Below are positions 18,840 to 29,436 of a stretch of 64,000 nt of DNA, one piece after another. The number at the start of each line of letters is the position of its first letter. Within the stretch, counting starts at the first letter, position 1. The notes below the pieces were generated by a model. It did no database searches and was not told where the DNA came from. It was given only the letters and a program-made list of their open reading frames with translations. The stretch is from Lachancea mirantina (lineage: Eukaryota; Ascomycota; Saccharomycetes; Saccharomycetales; Saccharomycetaceae), in NCBI GenBank assembly GCA_900074745.1, contig LT598467.1, positions 1 through 64,000 of the forward strand, read 5' to 3'. A program made the translations under genes and the position numbers.

Positions 18840-20228
18840 ATGGATGGCAGCCTGACTCCACAATCAGATTTTCGGGGAGATTCAGGCGGTGACATCTTGG
18901 CGTTTCTATCGCAAAGACTTTTGACGAGATCGGAGGCAGCGCTTTCTAAGCTTGATGCATCCTTTCAGGAGAGAAAGAAAGTATCTGTCAGCAACAGTAC
19001 CCTCGTGGAAAAAAGTCAAGACTTGTGTCGAACATATCAGCAATGCATTTCTCAATTGAATTCCCTGTGTATTGAAGCTCAGCACCTGCGAAACCAGATC
19101 GAGCACCAGCAGCCCTCGAGTCACGAGGGAAGTGATATGATATTCATGCAGCTGGTCTGCAGTTTTCATACCATTGCTCAAAAATTGGATGATCTCACCA
19201 CAGTCACCGAAAATAATTCTCCAAGGTCTTGCTCTAATGCCAGTCCGTCGTCATTTCAGCCCAGGCCATTAAAAATCCTTCAACGAAGGCAAGCCTTTAC
19301 CTCCCCGTCAAACACGTCGCCGACGAAAAAAGCACATAAATGTGTTTCTTTGGAAAAGCGAGAGGCTTCAAGTATATCTTTAAGAGCAGATAAACCAGGG
19401 GAGAAGAGAAGTGCATCGCTACCCGGTTCGCCGCCAGGAATTAGCAACTCAAATCAACTTAGCAACTCCCCGATTTTAAGAACTGCAAAATCGTGTGGAA
19501 ATGATCTCAACAAACGAAAGCTGAAGAGCTCGAATCACTTGAATTTTTTCAAGAATAGACAACGCCTTTCGATCTCATTCTTTGATAAAGATGACTATTC
19601 CTCAGACGACGAGACGATGATATCTTCAAGCCCAAGATCTAATCTTTGTGACCCACCTGAAAAATTCTACCGGTTGAGAAAATGTAACTCCCATGAAAGT
19701 TTCCTAAGCACGAAGAAGAATGGTGCTCTGAAATACACTTATCCCATAAAGCCCATTACAGACTTGGTAATGAAACATCCGTCCAACGCTTCAATAGAGC
19801 TTTCACGCGTGGACCACGACTCGGTTAAGGGCAATAGGCAATCGCTCTATAGAGACCGTAATGCAAATTCGCGTTCTATTCTAGCGAAGTTCGCTCAGGT
19901 ACAAAATCAGGGATCTCGAGAGAGCTGGGCTAGTTACGTAAAAAGGAAAAAGAAGGAGCTTCGTGAAACGTTTTCGGCTTTAAATACAAACATGCAGGTG
20001 ACAGCAGAAACCGGTGAAGCGCGAAACTCCACTTTCAGCCCGCCTAGAGCAACCTTCTTTCGCCACAAGAATAAACGCTCACAGGCTCTAACTGGATCTC
20101 ATCACACAACTATAATGTTGGGGCCAAACGGCTCGAAATTTGTCACAGGAAACTCGGCACCTCGTATAAGTGCGTCATTTTGTTCAAATGAATTGAAGGA
20201 GGCGATTGAAACGGACATACTTTTGTAA
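18840..20228 (+). CDS. VAC17: VAC17 homologue, Myo2 adaptor for vacuole inheritance
   Basis: 462 residues. The call rests mainly on position: it is the plus-strand neighbour of MRC1 and KRR1 next to the mating cassette, as YCL063W is in S. cerevisiae, and it has similar length (423 there). The N-terminal 110 residues are helical and probably coiled (RSEAALSKLDASFQERK; LCRTYQQCISQLNSLCIEAQHLRNQIEHQ), fitting the Vac17 region that binds the Myo2 tail. The rest is serine-rich, basic and low in order, with many phosphorylatable serines. Vac17 links Myo2 to Vac8 on vacuoles and is degraded after transport. Its stop is 18 bases from that of MRC1, which is convergent. I cannot confirm sequence identity unaided. 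Confidence 0.68.
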   Translation: MDGSLTPQSDFRGDSGGDILAFLSQRLLTRSEAALSKLDASFQERKKVSVSNSTLVEKSQDLCRTYQQCISQLNSLCIEAQHLRNQIEHQQPSSHEGSDMIFMQLVCSFHTIAQKLDDLTTVTENNSPRSCSNASPSSFQPRPLKILQRRQAFTSPSNTSPTKKAHKCVSLEKREASSISLRADKPGEKRSASLPGSPPGISNSNQLSNSPILRTAKSCGNDLNKRKLKSSNHLNFFKNRQRLSISFFDKDDYSSDDETMISSSPRSNLCDPPEKFYRLRKCNSHESFLSTKKNGALKYTYPIKPITDLVMKHPSNASIELSRVDHDSVKGNRQSLYRDRNANSRSILAKFAQVQNQGSRESWASYVKRKKKELRETFSALNTNMQVTAETGEARNSTFSPPRATFFRHKNKRSQALTGSHHTTIMLGPNGSKFVTGNSAPRISASFCSNELKEAIETDILL

Positions 20229-20246
20229 TTGACAAAAAGCTTACCT

Positions 20247-23054
20247 TTAGGAGAAAAATTCTGTTGAAGTATTTGCAAAATTTTGAAGCCTTTGGCCCCT
20301 TTCGTAAGCACTGCGTAACGCTCTCCCCTCCTTCGAAAAGCCATGATTTTGCTTTCGCTTCGTCATGAACGTAATCGCCCTTCTGTGCGATGCAAGATTT
20401 CGTGCAGCTGTTGACTTGAAGGTTCTCATCCCTTCACGGAACTTCGGGGTAGTGTGTGTATGTGATTTGGAAAGTTGAATGAGCGGGGTGAAGGTCATGG
20501 TCACTGACTGTGTTTCTTCATTATATTCCTCTGAAGATCTTGAATTCTTGAAAAACGACTTGATACCCAAGCAACTTTTGAGGGCGTTCATATCACTGCA
20601 CTGAGAGCTTCCTCTGTTTCCGTCAAAGGGAGGAGTCATTGTAGAGGATCTGTTGTCCGTAATCTCATTGTCACTTTTGGGTCCCAGAAACGATAAACTT
20701 TTCTGGACAAATTCCTGAGAGATCTGAATATGCTTGGCATTTTCGGATTCCAATGCAGGCTCTGAAATCTGGTCTGGCACACAAGATTTGGATTTTACAT
20801 CATGACTGGCAAATCCTGGCTCTATAAGCGAGTTTTTCATAAAAGGTTCTTCAATCATGCTTTCGAAAAAAGCCTTGCATTTTGAATTCGATGCTATATT
20901 GGAGTGTTCCACCGACCCAAAAACGCCTTCTTTCAGGAGTTTTCTTCTCTTTGCGTGGTAGTTTTGAAGGTCTTCATCTTCCTCGTCGCTAATGTCAAAT
21001 TTGGAAAAGCCGTTCGCCTTTCTGCGAAAACCTCCGGATTTGATATCCTTCAATATTCTGTTAACCATGTTTTGATCGCTAATAACGCTTTGTTCATTAA
21101 TCATCCTTGCAGCGTCGTTTTCGGTCGCAGACCCTAAAGGCATATCATCAATTAAGCCCTCTAATTCCGAGTCGTCCAGCCCTGAATCCTCTCCATCTAA
21201 TCCGCCAACACCATACCATTCATCTTCGGACTCAACTGCTTCGGTTTCGAGCATTTTTTGCACACCGCTGCTGCGAAACCTTTCTTTATTTCTCAAATTT
21301 TCCTTCTTTAGCTTCCATTTCTTCTCCGCTAAAGCTCTGTTCAGCATTTCCGATTTGTTAAGGTGATTCCCATCGGCCGTGCCTTCACTTTCATGAGAGG
21401 GCACGCTTTCGTAAATTTTGTTAGCCCTACGGGCAGGAGGCGGGTTCTTATTAGTGAGTCGAAGATTGGATCTGTCTGATAATAAATCTAGATCTTCGTT
21501 TCCATAAGAACCTATAATAATGGCTTTAGTATTTTTATCTTCTTCTTCTTCTTCAGACAACAGAGAAATTTTGGTATTTTTACCCTTTTTAACACGTATT
21601 AAATCCATTTCTTCATCTGAAGAGTCCCCTTCACTGGAGGTGCCGGCGCATGAGCCGTCATTTGCATCGGCTTGGTTACTGTCTGTGAGTGGCTGAACGT
21701 CATGGCCATCACTATCGGTTTGAATTTCATTATCGCTCGAAGCCAGAGAGTCAGAAGAAAATGCCCTATCCTCTTCGCGTTCACGCATCTTTTCTCTCTT
21801 TATTTCTTTCCATCTTATACGTTTATTTCTTGAAAGCTCAATTTCAAGTAGATTTTCGACCTCTATTTTCTCTTTCTCGATGTCTTCAATATTGAGACCC
21901 TTTTCTTTATACTTTTCTTCATGCGAAACGCGTATTTGTGCTTTGTTAGCCAGCCTGAGGTCGCTAAAGAGGCCTTTTAGTTTATTCTGGCATGCTGAGG
22001 TTTTTGGTTGGGTTGTTTCTTTGCACCCGCGAGATAGGCGAGCTCGGAGTCGTAAAATAGCCGCCTTTGAAGAGACACTGTAAGAAGTCCGGGGATTTTC
22101 GTCGTCCGAGCTGTCTTCGAGCTCCACGCCGGATGGCACTTGCAATGAAGCCTTCAACTTTCTATGATACGAGCGCAAATGTTGTGGTGTCTGGCCTCTA
22201 TTCTCATCGCTGGCATTCGATGAGCCTATGTATCGCCTCCTGTCGATGTTACCGGGAGAGTGATCCGGCGACACGTGAGTTCTTGGTTTGACAGTCACTT
22301 CGGAGTCAGATTCGCTAGAGTTGTCGAATTCCTCAATAAATTTGATGTGATTCAATGAACTATCCGCTGTTGCAACGTTTAAATTTCTGTCATTCATGAT
22401 TCCCCTCACATTCCAATGCTGGGTTGACACACTTGTGGAGACCTTCAAACTTTCAGGGATGGTTTGGTCACACGGTTGAAGGCTATCAGCCTCCTCATCA
22501 TCTGCGCTATCAACTATTTCGTCCAAGACATTCGTAAGCTTTGCATCTTTCTGGCTCACACGTTCATCGGCTTGAGTGGGGTTTTCCTGTGATTCATTTG
22601 TAATCGCTTGCGTTTTACTTGTTATTTCGGAACTATTCAGCACCTCAACGGTCTGATCTGGTGAATCGCTTTTGTTCGATGCGTCGAAACTATTTGTTTC
22701 TGGCTTTGGCGACGTGACTATATGTTGTGTCTCACTGTCCGCTAGCGATTTTTCAGGAATATGGAACGTCAAGGCCGTAAAATGACCCCGTTGTACACCA
22801 GATAGCCCATCTTCGACATCTTCACCATCATAATTATGAAATCCACGATTATCTGGCACAGGGCTGCTTTTCTGATTTGCTGCTGTCGAAACATTGCCTT
22901 CTAACCGTTCTTTTACCTTGTTTAACAGGGAGTTATTGAACAGAAAGCCAAATCCTGACACCTCTGGTTCATCAACCTCATCGTAGCGCTCGATGAGCTT
23001 CTGATATCCAGTTTTAATCTTTCTATTGTCATTCAAATCGTCTATAAGCTCCAT
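20247..23054 (-). CDS. MRC1: MRC1, mediator of the replication checkpoint (Claspin)
   Basis: 935 residues (S. cerevisiae 1096), highly charged and largely disordered. Recognisable parts are a coiled basic-acidic stretch near 410-440 (EKIEVENLLEIELSRNKRIR), acidic SDDEE runs around 500, and the conserved MRC1-like domain near 590-660 (ALAEKKWKLKKENLRNKER; ESEDEWYGVGGLDGEDSG). Mrc1 travels with the replisome, couples Pol epsilon to CMG helicase and relays Mec1 signals to Rad53; several SQ/TQ dipeptides are present as Mec1 targets. The ATG at 23054 is the first of the frame. Two MluI cell-cycle boxes lie within 90 bp upstream. Neighbours VAC17 and KRR1 match the S. cerevisiae order. Confidence 0.9.
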   Translation of the reverse strand: MELIDDLNDNRKIKTGYQKLIERYDEVDEPEVSGFGFLFNNSLLNKVKERLEGNVSTAANQKSSPVPDNRGFHNYDGEDVEDGLSGVQRGHFTALTFHIPEKSLADSETQHIVTSPKPETNSFDASNKSDSPDQTVEVLNSSEITSKTQAITNESQENPTQADERVSQKDAKLTNVLDEIVDSADDEEADSLQPCDQTIPESLKVSTSVSTQHWNVRGIMNDRNLNVATADSSLNHIKFIEEFDNSSESDSEVTVKPRTHVSPDHSPGNIDRRRYIGSSNASDENRGQTPQHLRSYHRKLKASLQVPSGVELEDSSDDENPRTSYSVSSKAAILRLRARLSRGCKETTQPKTSACQNKLKGLFSDLRLANKAQIRVSHEEKYKEKGLNIEDIEKEKIEVENLLEIELSRNKRIRWKEIKREKMREREEDRAFSSDSLASSDNEIQTDSDGHDVQPLTDSNQADANDGSCAGTSSEGDSSDEEMDLIRVKKGKNTKISLLSEEEEEDKNTKAIIIGSYGNEDLDLLSDRSNLRLTNKNPPPARRANKIYESVPSHESEGTADGNHLNKSEMLNRALAEKKWKLKKENLRNKERFRSSGVQKMLETEAVESEDEWYGVGGLDGEDSGLDDSELEGLIDDMPLGSATENDAARMINEQSVISDQNMVNRILKDIKSGGFRRKANGFSKFDISDEEDEDLQNYHAKRRKLLKEGVFGSVEHSNIASNSKCKAFFESMIEEPFMKNSLIEPGFASHDVKSKSCVPDQISEPALESENAKHIQISQEFVQKSLSFLGPKSDNEITDNRSSTMTPPFDGNRGSSQCSDMNALKSCLGIKSFFKNSRSSEEYNEETQSVTMTFTPLIQLSKSHTHTTPKFREGMRTFKSTAARNLASHRRAITFMTKRKQNHGFSKEGRALRSAYERGQRLQNFANTSTEFFS

Positions 23055-23100
23055 TCTGTCCTGGGATCCTCACCATGGGTATATTCAAGTTGTCGAAGCG

Positions 23101-23142
23101 ACGCGTCAGTTAATGCTTTTTTACCATCAAGAACTTACGCGT
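23101..23142. promoter_or_regulatory. Two MCB elements upstream of MRC1
   Basis: ACGCGT at 23101-23106 and again at 23137-23142, 47 and 83 bp upstream of the MRC1 start. ACGCGT is the MBF (Mbp1-Swi6) site that drives G1/S expression of replication genes, which fits MRC1. Confidence 0.65.
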
Positions 23143-23337
23143 AAGATGTTCTCGTTTTGTACGTCTCAGCGGCACGAAGCCCTCAATCACATGAGACATA
23201 TTTATGTTTAATGCCTAATAAATTAGACTTCTTGCTTACTTAATTAAAGGCCCCCATCTTAATATTGATTTGGAATCTCTTCAATCAGAGATTCTACAAA
23301 CGTTGTGCTTCCACGACAAGAAGCGCTGTCTTATGCA

Positions 23338-24410
<1,073 letters not shown>

Positions 24411-24521
24411 ATGGCTGAAAACTTTCATGAAAATTGATGTAGCCCGTTTCAATAGACAAAAACCTCGTAAGAAACTGCGAAAGGTTCGCATTCTGACAAA
24501 AAGCCGAGGTTAATCCCAAAG

Positions 24522-24848
24522 ATGGGTCACCAAGTTGTCAAGCCACGGAATTCAAAATCAAATTCTAAGGCCAAATCAGTCATCAAACCGAAGATAGCCA
24601 AACGTGACCGCATAAAATCAAAATTGAAGACAGAACAGAATAATCTGCTCGCAAGCTCGGTGTTTGAATTGAATTTGGCCCTCAAAAGCAACTTGAAGAG
24701 TGGAAGTAGCGAAGTACTCACGTTTTCAAACCTTTTGAAAGACTCAAAAGAAGACGAATCCAAGAAGGAGAGGCTAAAGAACCAGAAACAGGAAACAGAT
24801 AACGACATGCTCCGACAGCTCAAGGACATATCTGACTTCAGTCTATGA
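24522..24848 (+). CDS. ADF1: ADF1 homologue, small basic nuclear protein
   Basis: 108 residues, lysine-rich. The C-terminus NDMLRQLKDISDFSL closely parallels the end of S. cerevisiae Adf1 (YCL058W-A, 113 residues, ending MLKQIEMISGFSL as I recall it), and the position between KRR1 and MIC10 is the same. In S. cerevisiae ADF1 is described as a repressor encoded antisense to FYV5. A conserved gene sharing a PAC/RRPE promoter with KRR1 hints at a nucleolar or ribosome-biogenesis role; that is inference. The first ATG of the frame is used. Confidence 0.75.
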   Translation: MGHQVVKPRNSKSNSKAKSVIKPKIAKRDRIKSKLKTEQNNLLASSVFELNLALKSNLKSGSSEVLTFSNLLKDSKEDESKKERLKNQKQETDNDMLRQLKDISDFSL

Positions 24849-25072
24849 TAAAACCTTCTTTTTTAAGTCTTATTGGGCTAAATACGATGTTAAGGGAGCG
24901 GAGAAATGCGAATTTTTATTAGCGTTAATTTTATTTGAATATGCATTCAGTATTTATATAGATTAATATAATGTTGGCGGTTGAGTACAGTCCGACGTGT
25001 TTTAGAGCAACCAGAGCAGTAGTTTTCTTTCAATGCGAACTGTGAATACCGTCTTCCTCTCGGGTTATTACT

Positions 25073-25321
25073 TTAAGCTCTCACGTTTCTTAGGCCCGCT
25101 GACGACCTAAAGATGGCGTCGCCTTCAGCATAGCCTCTGCCTAGTCCAAATCCAATGCCAATCCAAACTGGGAAAGCTCTGCGTCTGAAAAACAGGACGG
25201 ATGCTACAACACCAGCGCCAAAACCTAATCCAGTCTTGACTACCAAATTAGAAAGTACCACGTCCCATTTGTCATCTAGGATAGATTTCTTTGCGGGAGA
25301 TACTTTGAGCTGTTCAGACAT
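25073..25321 (-). CDS. MIC10: MIC10, MICOS core subunit
   Basis: 82 residues. Two short hydrophobic hairpin segments each carry the glycine ladder typical of Mic10: GLGFGAG (about 31-37) and [14 protein letters not shown] (about 55-68). Mic10 oligomers bend the inner mitochondrial membrane at crista junctions. A short soluble N-terminus ([19 protein letters not shown]) precedes them. The position between ADF1 and PEX34 matches YCL057C-A. Spacer 24849-25072 and the 586-bp stretch upstream (25322-25907) show no gene beyond flanking promoters. Confidence 0.95.
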   Translation of the reverse strand: MSEQLKVSPAKKSILDDKWDVVLSNLVVKTGLGFGAGVVASVLFFRRRAFPVWIGIGFGLGRGYAEGDAIFRSSAGLRNVRA

Positions 25322-25907
25322 GTTTTATGAATCCCTTTAACTACCACTGAAGTTGATTGAGCTGTTAATACCATCAAGATTTAGCTTCACCAGCTATCAC
25401 TTTTGCTCTTTTTCGCAAATTGAATATCACCTTGAACGTATGTTCTTTTCCTGACAAACTGATTGGCGTGTGCTTTGACGGTCGTGGGCTTCTTGAGAAT
25501 TATTTCGAACGACATTTACCTCATGACAATCTGCATTAGAATGTGATACTGGCTCTTAAGCATTGCAAAACCTAGATTTATTCTTTAAATTTCAGATTCC
25601 TTGTGTTAAACAAAATTTACTGACCTCCGGGCAACGTTTTGGAGCAAGCAATTGATTTAACAGAACTCGAGCCACTTCTCTAGTACCAGGAGCTTGAAAT
25701 GTGCTAGTTCCTAACGAGGCCAAGCGCTTGCAAACTCATATGAAAAGGTATTGAAATATCAGCCCATAGAGGAATCTCGAGTAGAGCTTCGCTCTTGATT
25801 CTATAAAGGCGGGCACTGTATAGAAACTTGTCTTCTTGAATTGATACACAATCCGAGACGAGATTGATTTTGTGAGTAGTGTATGGTAAAAACGAGGGAG
25901 CGCTACA

Positions 25908-26486
25908 TTAGAGTCCAACTCCTGATGAGATTAAGCCTAAAATAGATGAAAGCGCCGAGCAAATATTCAGCACTTTTCTTTGACGCCCCGAAAGCCGAAG
26001 CTTCAGGATTTCAGCTAACAGTATCACAAGGTAAAAGAAATTTTGTAAGAGCTCTAGGGTCGCCAAAGAAATGTTTTGGTCTAGTGATTTCTGTCGCGCA
26101 ACAAGCTTTCGCATAAGCACATCCCTGAGTGCATTTGTGGACCCTGTCCTAATATTTCCACATTCGTTTTTAAGCCTAAAGCGAGTTTTTATGAGGCCCA
26201 CTATTCGCGACAAAAGCCGTCGACTTGACAGCAAGAGAGTTGCAAGCCAAAGCTTTGAGCCAAAATCGCCCTTGATGAGCTTTTGATAAATTACGTTGGA
26301 TTCCCCAATGACACCGATAGTGCGCAAGAGCTGAACGTTATCGAATATGCTGCAAATGTATTCGAGCCCATTTATCGCTTTGTCTTCAAAATTCTGCGAA
26401 CTTCTCGCTGTACCTTTTTGAAGCATACTTTCTGATGTGTCTCTCATCGAAAGCATTAAAGATAACATGCTGAAATCAGTACTCAT
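25908..26486 (-). CDS. PEX34: PEX11/PEX34-family peroxisome protein
   Basis: 192 residues. Position between MIC10 and KAR4 is that of S. cerevisiae PEX34 (YCL056C, 144 residues). Sequence features are of the Pex11 type: LEYICSIFDNVQLLRTIGVIG, LLSSRRLLSRIVGLIKTRFRL amphipathic helices, and C-terminal hydrophobic segments (FFYLVILLAEIL and the terminal SSILGLISSGVGL). Such proteins sit in the peroxisomal membrane and control peroxisome number and division. I use PEX34 on synteny; a PEX11C-like name would be equally fair on sequence alone. Several ATGs lie in the first 14 codons, so the start may shift slightly. Confidence 0.7.
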   Translation of the reverse strand: MSTDFSMLSLMLSMRDTSESMLQKGTARSSQNFEDKAINGLEYICSIFDNVQLLRTIGVIGESNVIYQKLIKGDFGSKLWLATLLLSSRRLLSRIVGLIKTRFRLKNECGNIRTGSTNALRDVLMRKLVARQKSLDQNISLATLELLQNFFYLVILLAEILKLRLSGRQRKVLNICSALSSILGLISSGVGL

Positions 26487-26640
26487 CGAGTCGTTGTGTC
26501 ATTGTTTTCGATGATCTCTGACTGTCAGCCCCACCTTTATCTGTATAATGAACTAACAATAAAAACCGCTTACGGTACATGACGGGTAATGATGTACGTG
26601 AAAGATATGTTAAGAGGGACATAGACAACAACAATCTTCT

Positions 26641-27861
26641 CTAATTTGGGGGGTTTCTGACTCCTCTGTTCTGCTCGAATCTCGCCTCCTCATCGTCAGA
26701 TGCAAGCCAATGTGCGCACTCTGACTCTTTATCGGTTTGGAGCGTTTTATTGTCAAAATTAGCAAAGCTCATTCCGTTACATTCGTGGCCTAATTTGCTT
26801 TCCTCGGTGTAGCTTCTACTACACTGCCATATATATTTTCCTCTGTTCTCAGCGCGTTTGAACGTTCTCCTAAGGTCCATCGGATACCCACATCTTTTGC
26901 ATTTCGGAGAGAATTGTAAAACTTGATCTCTCAGCGTCAAATTTACCCTAACTGCACCCGAGATTGGATGAAGGTCCTCGGCTGCGATAGCTTGCTTTTT
27001 TGAAAGATGAGGAACACAATGCTTAAATTCTTCCTGAAAGCCAGCGTGCATTATAATAAGGGAATTGTGCGCAGGTTTTATTGAGTATACCTGTGAGTTT
27101 GGAGGGGAAACTCGTCGAACCCTGAACTCTCTAGAAAACCCTAATGAAAGCGATGCGATGATAGCATGGGGACCAAGTCTCGTGAGTCTGTCTGAATGCC
27201 AATCCAAATCACTTTCTTTTTCATAAACATTGGCTAAAATTGTTTGCACATTCCATGAACCTGGCTTCACTTGATATCGAAGAACTTGTCGATCTTTGAG
27301 AGCATTATTTACCAGATCCTCGATCAGAATCTGTGCCATGACCATCTCGTCAGTACAAGCGGCCGTATCCGTAACCGTTTTGCCAGAGTAATGATACACA
27401 TCAGAAGGTGGTGTTGAAAAGTATATTCGCGTCCGATGAGTTGAGGTACATTTATTGCCAAACAAGTAGAACTCGTTCGGTTTTGCGCCTTTGTCGTTCA
27501 TGACATGTCGGAGTATCGATTCGGCCAAATGCGAGGGTAATACTTGAGTGTGATAAGTACAATACGGAATGACCTGTTCGATCTCTTCCTTTGTGAATAG
27601 CGATATAGGGCTTAGTGTCTTTTGTTCGCGCAGAGCGCGTCTAGTCTGTAAATTTGAGCCCAGAAGCGGGCCAAGCGTTTGCTGAGTTTTCGCCCTCTTA
27701 ACGCTCCTATTTGAAAACGCCTCTGTTAAGCTGGGGTCGCAACCTAGCATTGCTTCCACCTTTTCACAAGAGCCATCACAACTCACCAGGATATCTAGCA
27801 AGCACTCTGTATCACAAGATGGGAACTTTTTATGAAGACGAGACAGCTTCGCTTCTGTCAT
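26641..27861 (-). CDS. AlkB-type 2-oxoglutarate/Fe(II) dioxygenase with CUE and GRF domains
   Basis: 406 residues in three parts. Residues about 4-42 look like a CUE ubiquitin-binding domain (LHKKFPSCDTECLLDILVSCDG). Residues about 85-315 are an AlkB domain: iron ligands H222 and D224 (WHSDR) and H281 (FKHCVP), and the 2-oxoglutarate arginine in RVNLTLR (305-311). Residues about 320-375 form a GRF-type zinc finger (CKRCG, then IWQC and HEC). AlkB enzymes reverse N-alkyl lesions in DNA or RNA. Fungal proteins with this layout resemble ALKBH2/3-type repair enzymes; S. cerevisiae lacks one. It lies between PEX34 and KAR4, so it marks an insertion in, or a loss from, the S. cerevisiae order. Confidence 0.88.
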   Translation of the reverse strand: MTEAKLSRLHKKFPSCDTECLLDILVSCDGSCEKVEAMLGCDPSLTEAFSNRSVKRAKTQQTLGPLLGSNLQTRRALREQKTLSPISLFTKEEIEQVIPYCTYHTQVLPSHLAESILRHVMNDKGAKPNEFYLFGNKCTSTHRTRIYFSTPPSDVYHYSGKTVTDTAACTDEMVMAQILIEDLVNNALKDRQVLRYQVKPGSWNVQTILANVYEKESDLDWHSDRLTRLGPHAIIASLSLGFSREFRVRRVSPPNSQVYSIKPAHNSLIIMHAGFQEEFKHCVPHLSKKQAIAAEDLHPISGAVRVNLTLRDQVLQFSPKCKRCGYPMDLRRTFKRAENRGKYIWQCSRSYTEESKLGHECNGMSFANFDNKTLQTDKESECAHWLASDDEEARFEQNRGVRNPPN

Positions 27862-29436
27862 GCTTATTGATTGACGATTGTCAGCATCTACACTCCTGCA
27901 CCCCTCGGCACTTTAAGTCATATTCGGCGTTGTCCTGAAAGCAGAAGTAAGGGCATTTACCTATGACTGCTGTGACTGCTTCGAAAGTGGCGTGCTTCGT
28001 GAGACGGCAGGATGATGGCTTACGCATCTTACAAAAAAACCCCTCTGCGAGAAAAAAGTTTTGTAATTAGCGTTTACACTTAGAACTTACACCAGAACGA
28101 AAAAAGCTTATGGGCTCCTCTCTTCTTTGGTGAACGGCCTCTCACCCGTGGCAGCACGTCCCTGGCTAGTTGTTCTAGTAGCCACCAATTTTATGGGCCT
28201 CGATGGCATTATGGGATACATCATCTCACATCGACAGAATGGGGTCATGAATTGACCGTGGGACCCTAGTGGCCACTGAGCGAAGTTCGCTTATCAGCTG
28301 TCTTCCATCTAGAGTGTTTCTTTACAGCTAAATATGTGGCGGGGCGGAAACTTTTGATGTCTTCCGCAGGGCCTACCGGCATGATTCTACATCAAGGGTT
28401 CCCAAAGATCGAGAAATTGAAAGATTCGAACAGTTATACTGTTGTAATCATCGCCAAACATCGTCTAAGGCCCGCTTTTGTCAGGGTAGCTAAGCTGGCA
28501 TTAGAGGCTTGCAAAAATTGCGCTCTCTTATTACGAGAGGCGATGTCGAGTTACCCAGTGTCTACCTTTTTTTATCATGGGAAGAAAAACAGGTCACGTG
28601 GTTTCGAGGGTTTGCAGTTTTCGCTTTGTGGGGGGAGAGGAGTAAGGGGCTCGACTAAACACTGCGAAAAATATCTAAGTAATGGCCTTTATGGGCGTCA
28701 AACTGTAGCTTGCGCACCCGTATGCACTATTCCGAATGTTTCAGGAAACCCAGCCATTGTTTTTCTCTCAGAAAGTGGATTCCTGTTAATTTTCGCCACT
28801 CTTGTACAAACATGTTTCCTTTGTAAAATTTGCCACTCGGGAATCGAACTCCGTTATGTGTTACCCTGTTTAAACTTGGGCTTCTGGCCAATCATATCGC
28901 TTCGTGGCAACATTTTTTTTGCGAAAAATATATTTTTTTCTGTAACTTGTAGATTCTCTCATTTCTCATACCACTTTTTCTCCCACTCAAACCAACTTTT
29001 TCTCCACCAATCCCTGGTGTCATTCCGTACGTTCACGGGTTTAAGTTACAGTTGTCAAGGCTAAAGATTTACTCAAGGCAGAAGCATATACGTTTCTACG
29101 GAGCTTTTTCATTCTTTCAGCTTTAGATCCCGACTTTGTTTCCTAGAGCGTTTACGGGTTTTTTTATCAATTCTTTGGTTTTTCTATTGAGTTTTGTGCT
29201 TGTTCGAAGTTTTCGAGCTCTAGCCCAACACTAGCCACTTTTTCTATTTTGACGCCTTAATTGCGCTGTTCAAAAGAAATTGAAGGAGTTTGGAACATAC
29301 ACTTCCAGCTCTCAATCAAAAGCGATTCAAAAGGTTTTTTTCACACAAGCTTTTGAGCTAATCGCTTTTTTTTTAATTACATTTTTGTGACAGCGTGAAA
29401 ATCTCACGCACTACGTAGGCATCGGCACTAGAAAAA
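27862..29436. other. Long intergenic stretch between the AlkB gene and an unknown gene
   Basis: 1.6 kb. One open frame (28336-29064 plus) exists, but it is cysteine- and phenylalanine-rich without a domain, and I do not accept it. GC content is higher in 28.1-28.8 kb, then long T runs follow. A GTCACGTG E-box lies near 28595. No tRNA or transposon ends were found. Confidence 0.5.

Noticed and set aside
28780-28870. Possible tRNA on the minus strand: AGTTCGATTCC near 28841 resembles a B box
   Set aside because: No A box, anticodon arm or acceptor stem could be built around it, and the T-arm stem does not pair.
28336-29064. 242-codon open frame on the plus strand
   Set aside because: Composition is phenylalanine-, cysteine- and histidine-rich without a domain, and the T-rich right half is open only because stops are rare in that base composition. 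No known family.
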